The notes under the pieces: generated by a model | What the model was told of the DNA's origin: nothing | The model's database searches: none | What the model saw: the letters and a program-made list of their open reading frames with translations, nothing else | Source of the DNA: a virus | IMG/VR virus record: IMGVR_UViG_3300046535_000750 | Location: 1 to 46,309 of that record | DNA length: 46,309 nt | Strand: one strand, 5' to 3' | Shown: positions 32,545 through 40,230 of the stretch, one piece after another | How positions within the stretch are numbered: the first letter of the stretch is position 1 | How the letters are laid out: each line of letters starts with the position of its first letter | Program-made: the position numbers and the translations under genes

Positions 32545-33620
32545 TGCTGAAGCGGTTTCTTCTCGCTTTGCTGTTCTGTTTAGGGGCAGCGCCAGTTTTT
32601 GCCGCCTGTCCTGGCGGCTGGGTGGTGGTTGGCGCAACTTGCCAGCTCATCATTACGACGACCGGCTCGTTGCAAGCTTGGACTGTGCCCGCCACGTGGA
32701 CCACGACAAACACGATTGAGCTTATCGCGGGGGGCGGCGGCGGAGCCAACGGAGCTGCTAATTCGGACGGTGCTGGCGGCGGTGAGTATCGCATCCTAAC
32801 CAACACGGCATCTTTAACCCCAAGCGCAACGGCGTACGCGTCAGTTGGTGTCGGGGGGACATCGGCTTCGGCGGGCGTTAAGGGCGGCTTCTCAGCGGTC
32901 TGTACGGGCAATACAACTTGCACTTGCGCCACAGGCACTTGCGCCGGGTCGACGGCTTCCACCTATGGCGCTCAGGTGCTGGTCGCTGCGTGTGGTGGCA
33001 ATGGCGGTCCTGGAAATGGAACTACGGGTTTAGGCGGCAGCTGCGGCACTGGCGGCGTGAGTCACGCTGGCGGCAATGGGTCGGCTAATACGGGCGCTGG
33101 AGCTACCACTTCGGTCGCAGGCGGCGGCGGCGCGGGCGGACCAAAGGGCGCTGGTTGCGCAGGCGGTAGCGGAACTGGGGGCGCGGCTGGTGGCGGAGGC
33201 GGCGGCGCGGGCGGCAATGGCGCAGGCACGGCGTGCTCCGTTGGTGGCGCAGCAGGAATAAATGGCGGCGCTGGGGGCAATAATTGGGCCGGAACTGGCG
33301 GCGGAGCTAGTGGCAATGCGGGCGCGGGCGGCATTGGTACAAATGGTGGCGGTGGCGGCGGCGGCGATGGCGCTAATGGCGGCGCGGGGGGCGCGGGTAC
33401 TGGGGAATGGCAAAGCATTGCTGGACCGGGCGGCGGCGGCGGAGGTTCGGGCGCGGGCGGCACCGGCGCCGCGGGTGGCCTTTATGGCGGCGGCAGCGGC
33501 GCATCAGCCTCTGGCTCCACAGCTGGGGCTGGGGCAGCGGGGATTGTGGTAATCACTTTTACACCTGGAGGCGCCGCTGCTCCAGCTTGTAAGAGAATGA
33601 TGATGGGCGTCGGATGCTGA
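32544..33620 (+). CDS. Exported glycine-rich protein
   Basis: This is a 358-aa protein with signal peptide MLKRFLLALLFCLGAAPVFA. A short Cys-containing domain (CPGGWVVVGATC) precedes a glycine-rich region (about 60-340) and a Cys-ending C-terminus. The mature part has 12 Cys. The WTVPATWT entry into the Gly-rich part matches the Gly-rich domain of the 675-aa protein (GTWTPNPS..). Probably a fibre tip or surface-binding protein. Confidence 0.65.
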   Translation: MLKRFLLALLFCLGAAPVFAACPGGWVVVGATCQLIITTTGSLQAWTVPATWTTTNTIELIAGGGGGANGAANSDGAGGGEYRILTNTASLTPSATAYASVGVGGTSASAGVKGGFSAVCTGNTTCTCATGTCAGSTASTYGAQVLVAACGGNGGPGNGTTGLGGSCGTGGVSHAGGNGSANTGAGATTSVAGGGGAGGPKGAGCAGGSGTGGAAGGGGGGAGGNGAGTACSVGGAAGINGGAGGNNWAGTGGGASGNAGAGGIGTNGGGGGGGDGANGGAGGAGTGEWQSIAGPGGGGGGSGAGGTGAAGGLYGGGSGASASGSTAGAGAAGIVVITFTPGGAAAPACKRMMMGVGC

Positions 33621-35278
33621 AGCGCGTAGCAGGTTTCTTATTTTTGATCATGCTCGCATGGTCGGCTAACGCTGCATTTTTTCAGGGGTCTACATTCAAG
33701 CCAGCGAGTGGCGGCGGCACGGCAGCTTTCACGGCGCTGCATACGTTTTTCATGAATCCTTCGGGGAACGACGCTTGTAATGGTACGGTGGCTACTTTGG
33801 GGTCATCGGGGAATTGCGCTTGGTTAACACCGGATCATGCTGGCCTTGTCTGTGGCGACGTGATCTTGGCGGCGTCGGGCAACTACGCGCCGTTTAGTGT
33901 CAACCACAATCCGGGAACGTGCCCATCGGTTTCCGGTGGTCTGACGGCAAGTCCAGGGGGAATCTATTTCGTTACGGTGCTCTGCGCAGGTGCGTCGGTT
34001 GGAGACTGCACTGTTAACTGGACGGCTACGGGAGGGATTGATCCAGGCATAGGCATTGGTGGTAATAATTGGGCTTTTGAAGGGTGGGAAGGGTCTGGCG
34101 GCTATTCGCTTTCAGCAGGCGGGGCGCCGTTTGTAATCGACGGCACAGTTGCTGGAGCTATCCGACATCACGTCGCGTTCATCAATGACATATGTATTAA
34201 CAATGCAAGCTGCGCCTTCGTGCAAGACAACGGCATCGCTGGGACCAATCTTGGTGGTGACTACTGGGCGATGATTGGATTGTTGGCGCAGAACTCCGGG
34301 GGGCGGTGCGACGGCTTCTTTGATGCGGCAATTGATATCATCGGCATAACTAATTTTGATACCGTTGCGGGCACTCATATTATTGCTGACGGTAACTTCT
34401 CTTACAATGTTAAGCAGCCAGTCGGTTGCAACGCCACAGACGGCGAAGCAATGATGACGGACACGTTAGACTTTCATAATTACACGCAGAAGATTGTCAT
34501 ACGTAATAGTATCCTGGCCGGAGCTACGCGCTACGGGATGCAGATGTTCTTCCAGAATAATTTTCAAAATGCGGTAACTATTGATTTTTACAACAATACC
34601 CTATACGGAAACAACACTACGCCAGCAAACGTTGTTGCGGCTTGTGATAATGCCGCAGGTGAAATAAATATTATTTCATCGTCGGGCACTATGCCGTGGC
34701 ATATTAATATTACAAATAATCTAGCTCAGAGTATTTTGGCGCAATGTCCTGCTGCTGGGCCTCGGCCTCTATATGGTTTGCTTGTCGCTACAACGTTGGG
34801 CGGCACCTTTGACCCTAACTTGGTGATAGGCGGTACAGGCACGCAAAACTATATAAAGGGACTTGCAACTTCGTGCGTAGGCAGTTTTTGTGATAGCGGC
34901 AGTACGCCTATTAGCGCGATAACGTTTGACACAATAAATAATCTTGGGACGAATATTTACGCTAGCCCGAATTTTAATAACCCAAGTGATTTCGTCACAA
35001 ATCGCTATGGAGTTCCAAATTGTTCCGGCTTTATAAGCACGACTGCTTGCATGGGCTGGGTTTTTGCTACGCAAACTGCAACTAATCCTTCTGTCATTTT
35101 TGATATGACGCCCACAACTGCTGGAGCTATTGGGAAGGGTTACCAGCCGCCATTAACTTCTTGTGCTTCATCTGACCCAGACTACCCGACTTGGCTTAAG
35201 GGGATCGTCTATCTCCATTGGAACGGGTCTTCGCTCACAGAGAACTCAGACCTTATCACCAAGCCTTGCGGGATGTGA
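33614..35278 (+). CDS. Exported beta-helix protein, Cys-rich
   Basis: This is a 554-aa protein with signal peptide MLKRVAGFLFLIMLAWSANA. It reads as a pectate-lyase-like right-handed beta-helix (IVIRNSILAG, TIDFYNNTLYG, INITNNLAQS). It has 18 Cys, many in pairs. The second half is clearly AT-richer than the genome. It may bind or cut a host surface glycan. No catalytic set could be named. It overlaps the previous gene by seven bases and is the last of the cassette. Confidence 0.7.
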   Translation: MLKRVAGFLFLIMLAWSANAAFFQGSTFKPASGGGTAAFTALHTFFMNPSGNDACNGTVATLGSSGNCAWLTPDHAGLVCGDVILAASGNYAPFSVNHNPGTCPSVSGGLTASPGGIYFVTVLCAGASVGDCTVNWTATGGIDPGIGIGGNNWAFEGWEGSGGYSLSAGGAPFVIDGTVAGAIRHHVAFINDICINNASCAFVQDNGIAGTNLGGDYWAMIGLLAQNSGGRCDGFFDAAIDIIGITNFDTVAGTHIIADGNFSYNVKQPVGCNATDGEAMMTDTLDFHNYTQKIVIRNSILAGATRYGMQMFFQNNFQNAVTIDFYNNTLYGNNTTPANVVAACDNAAGEINIISSSGTMPWHINITNNLAQSILAQCPAAGPRPLYGLLVATTLGGTFDPNLVIGGTGTQNYIKGLATSCVGSFCDSGSTPISAITFDTINNLGTNIYASPNFNNPSDFVTNRYGVPNCSGFISTTACMGWVFATQTATNPSVIFDMTPTTAGAIGKGYQPPLTSCASSDPDYPTWLKGIVYLHWNGSSLTENSDLITKPCGM

Positions 35279-35291
35279 TACAGCAGGGGCC

Positions 35292-37436
35292 ATGAGCAAG
35301 AAGCCCTCGAAGATCAAGAGCGACCCCGGCAAAACCCGCGAGCCTACGCCGCAAGAGGAAAAGCTTGACCGGGCCGAAGAGCTGTCCACCAAGGAAGACG
35401 TGCGCGAGGCGCTGCTCGATATCTTCAAGGACGTGGAGAAGGGCTTCCTGCAGCAGGCCGATCGTTCCGACAACATCGCCGATTATTGGGACTGCTACAA
35501 CTGCGTGTTGGGCAACCAGCAGTTCTACAACGGCACGTCCAAAATCTATGTCCCGATCGTTTACAACGCGGTCAACGCGCGCAAGACTCGGTTCGTCAAC
35601 CAGCTCTTCCCGCAGAACGGGCGCTACGTCGAAGTGACGACTGGCGACGGCACGCTGCCGCAAACCGAAATGGCGCTGCTCGAGCACTATGTGCGGCAGG
35701 ACAAGCTTCGGTCGCGTGTCGCGCCTGCACTGGCTAAGAACTCCGACATCGAAGGCCAGATGACTATCCAGATTGAGTGGGCGGAGAAGCGTCGGCACGT
35801 CGTCTACAAGACGAAGGTGAAGCCCGAAATCGAAGAGGGTATCGCGGATATCGAAGACGTTGATGACATCGAAGAGGAAGAGATCGTCAACGGCGGCCCG
35901 CACGTCAATGTCATTGCCGACAGCGATTTCCTCGTGCTTCCCTTCACCGCCGATTCGCTCGATCAGGCGCTCGCCGATGGCGGCAGCGTCACCACGCTCT
36001 GCCGCTGGTCCAAGGCAAAGCTCGCGCGCAAGATCAAGGAAAAGGAAATCGATACCGAAGCCGGCGATAACATGCTGGAGGAAATGAAGCAGCAAGAAAA
36101 AGAGACGGAGCGCTATGACAAGCAGAAGGATATGGTGGACGCGGCGGGGATCAAAGGCGACGGACGCGGCAAGTTCGCCCTTATTTATCGTACTTGGACC
36201 ATGCTCACAATTGACGGTGAGCGCCGCCTATGCCTCACGTATTATGGGGGTAAAGACAGGGTCTTGTCATGTAAGCGTAACCCCTATTGGTCCGACCGAA
36301 TTGATATTATTTCAGCCCCCTGTGACAAGGTAGACGGTTCGTTTAAGGGTGTGTCTAGGATCAAGTTTGTTGCCGGCCTCCAGTATCAAGCCAACGATGC
36401 GTGCAATGAAGGCATGGACAGCGCGGCTTATGCGTTAATGCCGATCGTCATGACTGACCCTGAGAAGAATCCTAAAGTTGGGAGTATGGTGCTTGCACTT
36501 GCTGCGGTCTGGGAGACTAGTCCAAACGATACCCAATTCGCGAAGTTCCCTGCGCTATGGAAAGATGCGTTGGAGATTGTCGCGAACTGCAAGTCTGAAA
36601 TATTCCAGTCGCTTAGTGTTAACCCGGCGCAGATTACGCAGGCGGGCAATCCGAAGTCTAAGAAGCCCAATCAAGCGGAAATCGCCAATGAGCAACAGAT
36701 CGATCTTCTGACGACGGCGGATGTTGTTACGATCATGGAAGACGAGATGTTCTCGCCCATGCTCGCCTTCATGCTTGAGCTAGACCACCAGTACCGCGAT
36801 AAAGACCTTACTGTTCGCGAGTATGGCGAGACGGGTATGAAGACAAACATGCAGCAAATACCGCTGTTGTCTTTGAGCAAGCTCTATCAGTTCCGTTGGT
36901 TCGGCGTGGAGAACGCGCGTAACGCGCAGCAGATACAGCAGCAGATCGGTATGCTGAATGTTCTCCAGCATGTCCCTCCACAATTATATCAGGGTTACAG
37001 GTTTAACGCTGGCCCTGTAATGTCGCAGATGATAGAGAACTCTTTCGGGCCGCGACTCGGGCCGCTTACATTTGTGGACATGCGGCAGGAGCTTTCTTTC
37101 GAGCCTGCGGAGGAAGACAAGGTTTTAGTTGAAGGCTTCGTTACTCCGGTTCACCCACAAGACGATCACATGGCGCATATCCAAGATCACATGATGGTGG
37201 CTAAGGCGACGGGCGATCCGTCAGGGGTCTTCCGTGTTCATATCATGGCGCACCTTCAGGCGCTTCAACAGCAGCAGGCTCAGACGGCTCCAGGCGGTCC
37301 TCCGCAGCCTCCAGGCGGCGGGGGCAGCGGTCCCCGGCCCGGTGCGGCTCCAGCCGCCCAGCGGCCCGCGCAGCAGCCTCCTGGTGCGATCCATACTGAT
37401 CAGATGAAAGACCCACAGGTGGCGCCGCGCGCATGA
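35292..37436 (+). CDS. Portal protein
   Basis: This is a 714-aa portal from ATG 35292 (frame open further up but only as a shadow of the beta-helix gene). The N-terminus is charged. An acidic insert (about 180-200) follows YDxCYNCV-type and QLFPQNGRY segments. The middle has the wing/stem-like region around FKGVSRIKFVAGLQYQANDACNE, and the last 70 residues are Pro/Gln-rich. This is the usual portal of podoviruses with an N4-gp56-like capsid. It forms the ring through which DNA passes. Codon use shifts to AT-richer between about 36180 and 37130. Confidence 0.85.
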   Translation: MSKKPSKIKSDPGKTREPTPQEEKLDRAEELSTKEDVREALLDIFKDVEKGFLQQADRSDNIADYWDCYNCVLGNQQFYNGTSKIYVPIVYNAVNARKTRFVNQLFPQNGRYVEVTTGDGTLPQTEMALLEHYVRQDKLRSRVAPALAKNSDIEGQMTIQIEWAEKRRHVVYKTKVKPEIEEGIADIEDVDDIEEEEIVNGGPHVNVIADSDFLVLPFTADSLDQALADGGSVTTLCRWSKAKLARKIKEKEIDTEAGDNMLEEMKQQEKETERYDKQKDMVDAAGIKGDGRGKFALIYRTWTMLTIDGERRLCLTYYGGKDRVLSCKRNPYWSDRIDIISAPCDKVDGSFKGVSRIKFVAGLQYQANDACNEGMDSAAYALMPIVMTDPEKNPKVGSMVLALAAVWETSPNDTQFAKFPALWKDALEIVANCKSEIFQSLSVNPAQITQAGNPKSKKPNQAEIANEQQIDLLTTADVVTIMEDEMFSPMLAFMLELDHQYRDKDLTVREYGETGMKTNMQQIPLLSLSKLYQFRWFGVENARNAQQIQQQIGMLNVLQHVPPQLYQGYRFNAGPVMSQMIENSFGPRLGPLTFVDMRQELSFEPAEEDKVLVEGFVTPVHPQDDHMAHIQDHMMVAKATGDPSGVFRVHIMAHLQALQQQQAQTAPGGPPQPPGGGGSGPRPGAAPAAQRPAQQPPGAIHTDQMKDPQVAPRA

Positions 37437-38227
37437 CCATACCCGCTGTCGCTCTCTCTTCGATCCAGCACTACATCGCCAAGGGCATCTCGAAGGATGT
37501 CGCGGTCGGGATTGTCGCTTGTCTCTACTACGAGTCGAAGCTCAACCCCGGCGCGCAGGGCTCGCAGTCAAGTGAGACACCCGGTGTGCTCAACCCGCGC
37601 GGAGCGTACGGGATCGCCTCATGGAACGGGCCGCGCCAGAAGGCGCTTGCGGACTTTGCGATAAAGAAGGTTGAGAGCCCCGGCCTGCTGAACACGCAGC
37701 TCGACTTCGTGCTGACCGAGTGTGCGAACTCTTACCCCGGGGTGTGGCACGCAATCCAGACGTATACGAGCTACCAGAGCTTCATACCCGTCTTCGTGAA
37801 CAACTACGAGATACCTGCCGACAAACCAAAAGAAATCGCCGCGGCGCTCGCCTACGCTGACGAGTGGTATCCGCTGGTCACTGCTCCCGCTGCTCCCGCC
37901 GCGCCGCCCGTCGTTACGCCTACGCCTGTCCCCACCGTCCCCATAGGAGTTGGACCAATGGACGCCGCCCTGCTTGCGCAGCTTGCGCCGATCATCGAAG
38001 CCCTTGCCGCGGGCTTGTTCCGCGCGCTCATCTCTCAGCTCTCCGCCGCTCCAGGTGCTGCGTCGGCAGGGGCGCCGGTTGTTGCGGCTCCCCCCGCGCA
38101 GCCGGCGCTTGATTTAGGCGCGCTCGCCAATGCGCTCGTGCCGATGCTCACGTCGCAGCTCAGCTCGATCCTGCCCAACCTGATCGCTGCTGAAGTGGCG
38201 AAGCTTAACCTCGGACCCAAGCCATGA
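37433..38227 (+). CDS. Endolysin, phage-tail-lysozyme type
   Basis: This is a 264-aa protein. Residues about 8-145 are a phage-tail-lysozyme (Phage_lysozyme2-like) domain. ACLYYESKLNPGA holds the likely catalytic Glu34, and RGAYGIASWNGPRQKAL is the conserved substrate-binding stretch. A Pro/Ala linker (about 148-170) leads to amphipathic helices that could act on membranes. It would degrade peptidoglycan at lysis. No signal peptide, so it needs a holin. It overlaps portal and holin genes by ATGA. Confidence 0.82.
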   Translation: MTIPAVALSSIQHYIAKGISKDVAVGIVACLYYESKLNPGAQGSQSSETPGVLNPRGAYGIASWNGPRQKALADFAIKKVESPGLLNTQLDFVLTECANSYPGVWHAIQTYTSYQSFIPVFVNNYEIPADKPKEIAAALAYADEWYPLVTAPAAPAAPPVVTPTPVPTVPIGVGPMDAALLAQLAPIIEALAAGLFRALISQLSAAPGAASAGAPVVAAPPAQPALDLGALANALVPMLTSQLSSILPNLIAAEVAKLNLGPKP

Positions 38228-38550
38228 ACTCGGAACAGTGGACCTCGCTTATCCGAACTGTGCTGAGCATCGTGCTCGGTCCTGCGTCCTACATCGTCGC
38301 GAAGGGTATCTTGACCCCCGAGCAGGCGAATCAGCTTATTCCGGCGATTGTTCCTCTCGTCATGGTGGTTGGCGCAGCGGCGATCGGCAAGTGGGGCATC
38401 GGCTCCCATTCCGCCCCTGCCGTTGTCGCCGCGGTGAACAGCGATAGCGTACCGGGCGTAAAAGTGGTATCAGCAGCTTCGCCAAGTCCGGCAGTTACGG
38501 TGACGGATACTGGTGCGGTTAAGACGATGTCGGAGACTGGAAAGGTGTGA
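38224..38550 (+). CDS. Holin-like membrane protein (Pam3-gp28 type)
   Basis: This is a 108-aa protein. A first hydrophobic segment (about 9-28) and a second (about 38-58, IPAIVPLVMVVGAAAIGKWG) fit a two-pass holin of the Pam3-gp28 kind. A polar Val/Ser-rich tail follows. Directly after the endolysin with an ATGA overlap. Role by position and topology. Confidence 0.7.
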   Translation: MNSEQWTSLIRTVLSIVLGPASYIVAKGILTPEQANQLIPAIVPLVMVVGAAAIGKWGIGSHSAPAVVAAVNSDSVPGVKVVSAASPSPAVTVTDTGAVKTMSETGKV

Positions 38551-38882
38551 TGGCTCTTTACGTCGAGTTCATTCCCGACCCCGACACGAGAGCGTTGCTT
38601 CACTCGATAGCGACGTCACTGGCCTCTTTGGCCAAAACACAGGAGAGAATGATGGCTGCGATTGATGATCTAAATGCTGCGATTGCTACGCTCTCAGCGG
38701 ACCTTTCGGGCTTCGCTACGGACTTTGCCGCAGCGGTTGCCGCGCTTCAGGCGGCGGTTTCGAGTGGCAGCGATGCGGCGCTCCAGGCGGCGACGGCTAA
38801 GCTTTTGGACTTGCACAGCCAGATTGCTGGCCTTGACGCGACTGCTAAGGGCCTTGTCCCGCCGCCTCCGCCAGCTCCGTAA
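38550..38882 (+). CDS. Coiled-coil protein of the lysis cluster
   Basis: This is a 110-aa Ala-rich helical protein (LNAAIATLSADLSGFATDF and later heptads) ending in a Pro tail. No TM segment. ATG 38550 overlaps the holin stop by one base; a GTG one codon up is also possible. Function unknown; perhaps a small fibre or tail component. Confidence 0.55.
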   Translation: MALYVEFIPDPDTRALLHSIATSLASLAKTQERMMAAIDDLNAAIATLSADLSGFATDFAAAVAALQAAVSSGSDAALQAATAKLLDLHSQIAGLDATAKGLVPPPPPAP

Positions 38883-39047
38883 ATGGAACTGCTGCTCCTA
38901 GTCCTAGTGCTCGTCCTCCTGTTTGGGGGCGGGTACTGGGGCTATAATTCCTACGGCCCCCAGGGCGGCATAGGGATAGTCGGCATTGTCCTAATTATTA
39001 TTGTGATCTACATCGTATTTGGCGGTGGCTTCCCGCACTACCGATGA
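38883..39047 (+). CDS. 54-residue membrane protein (DUF3309-like)
   Basis: Two hydrophobic stretches, LLLLVLVLVLLF and IVGIVLIIIVIYIVF, flank a Gly/Tyr turn (YGPQGGIG). This is the plan of small DUF3309-type membrane proteins. The ATG follows the upstream stop at once and the stop overlaps the next ATG (ATGA). It may be a second holin or holin helper. Confidence 0.65.
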   Translation: MELLLLVLVLVLLFGGGYWGYNSYGPQGGIGIVGIVLIIIVIYIVFGGGFPHYR

Positions 39048-39343
39048 ACGGCGGCGGCGACAGCTTGCTCGCGCAACTGCTCGCTGCTGTTGTCACGATC
39101 CTGTCCGCCATTGGCGGCTATATCAGCTCTCAAGTGCTGGGGCACTCTCGCGAGCTAGCCACGCTGCGGCAGAACCTATCGGACCTTAGAGAGACTATAG
39201 CGCGGCTGCATACCGAAGCGATGGGCCGACACGGGGAGGTGGTTCGCCGCCTTGAAAGCATAGAGCACGGATTGGCGAGCTTGTCGCTTAAAGTAGAAGC
39301 TATCCATGTGCGTTTGGGCGTCGTTGACGAGCATCTAAAATAG
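39044..39343 (+). CDS. TM-plus-coiled-coil protein (spanin- or holin-accessory-like)
   Basis: This is a 99-aa protein. An N-terminal helix (about 7-30, AQLLAAVVTILSAIGGYIS) is followed by a long coiled coil (35-95). This layout fits an inner-membrane spanin subunit, but no outer-membrane partner was found. Role by topology only. Confidence 0.6.
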   Translation: MNGGGDSLLAQLLAAVVTILSAIGGYISSQVLGHSRELATLRQNLSDLRETIARLHTEAMGRHGEVVRRLESIEHGLASLSLKVEAIHVRLGVVDEHLK

Positions 39344-39421
39344 CCGTATTAAATCACACCACGACTTGTGGCCGTTAGTCACTCACCGAGTTGCGACCGT
39401 TAGCCGCAGGAGAAAGCGAAA

Positions 39422-40189
39422 ATGGCAAACCCGAAGGACGTTGATGATGAAGAAATCAAGCTTCCCGATGAAGAAGAAGGGACAGATGCCGGACTCGATG
39501 ACGACGAAGGCGGGGATGAAGCCGAAGCAGGGCAAGAACCTGAAACAGCTGAAGCCGAAGAAGGGCTAGAGGACGAGCCTCCGCAACGCTCGCGCGCAAC
39601 GCGGGCGGTTCAGGAGGCGAAGCGAACAGCGCGAGAGGCGGCAGCGCGGGCTCAGGCGTTAGAGGCTGAGGTAGCTCAGCTTCGCGCAGAGCGGGCGGCA
39701 AGAGAAGCCGCAGCGGCGCAGCCTAAGGAAGAGACACCGGAGCAGGAAGCTCAAAAGCTTGCTTCGATGACGATAGAAGAGAGGCTCGATTATAGGCTCG
39801 CGAAGTCTGAAGCACGGCACGCGCGCGAGATCGGCCTAGCGAATTTCAGGTCCGCGGACATGGCGGACAGGGCAACATACGAGGCGAAGGCGTCCAGTGA
39901 TCCACGGCGCAAGCGACTTGCTAACGAGGTTGAGCAGCTGCTCACGTCAGAGCGGCGAGCTGGCCGCGACTTCCCGCGTGATACGATCTACTATTTCTTG
40001 CTTGGCCAGAAGGTGGAGCAAGGCGGGGCGGCGCGCGACAAGGCCGCGCGGGCCGGCGCGCAGCGTATCCAGCGTCAGACGGCGCGCGCTGACTCGGGCC
40101 GTAGTGATCGCGCTGCGCCTCGGCGTGGCGAGAGCGATCCGAACTCAATTGCAGCGTTGGAGAAGCGGCTCTCAGGAGTTTATATCTAA
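39422..40189 (+). CDS. Scaffolding protein
   Basis: This is a 255-aa protein. A very acidic N-terminus (1-60) precedes a long Ala/Glu/Arg coiled coil (about 60-105). Then comes TIEERLDYRLAKSEARHARE and a basic C-terminus ending in RLSGVYI. An acidic start with coils and a basic tail, directly before the capsid gene, is typical of podovirus scaffolds. AGGAGAAAGCG lies just before the ATG. It would guide capsid assembly and leave. Confidence 0.8.
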   Translation: MANPKDVDDEEIKLPDEEEGTDAGLDDDEGGDEAEAGQEPETAEAEEGLEDEPPQRSRATRAVQEAKRTAREAAARAQALEAEVAQLRAERAAREAAAAQPKEETPEQEAQKLASMTIEERLDYRLAKSEARHAREIGLANFRSADMADRATYEAKASSDPRRKRLANEVEQLLTSERRAGRDFPRDTIYYFLLGQKVEQGGAARDKAARAGAQRIQRQTARADSGRSDRAAPRRGESDPNSIAALEKRLSGVYI

Positions 40190-40190
40190 G

Positions 40191-40211
40191 CTCGGCGACT
40201 GTTCGCTGAGT
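40191..40211 (+). other. Short hairpin before the capsid gene
   Basis: CTCGGCGA and TCGCTGAG pair with one mismatch around a 4-base loop, between scaffold and capsid genes. No U-run. It may mark an mRNA processing site that sets high capsid expression. Confidence 0.35.
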
Positions 40212-40230
40212 CAACACAAGGCGAACGGTC

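Noticed and set aside
32008-32637. 209-aa minus-strand frame over fibre genes
   Set aside because: Shadow of Thr/Ala-rich coding; no domain seen.
25534-35278. Diversity-generating retroelement acting on the fibre genes
   Set aside because: No reverse transcriptase and no template/variable repeat pair were seen.
35256-36095. 279-aa minus-strand frame opposite the portal gene
   Set aside because: Antisense shadow of clear portal coding sequence.
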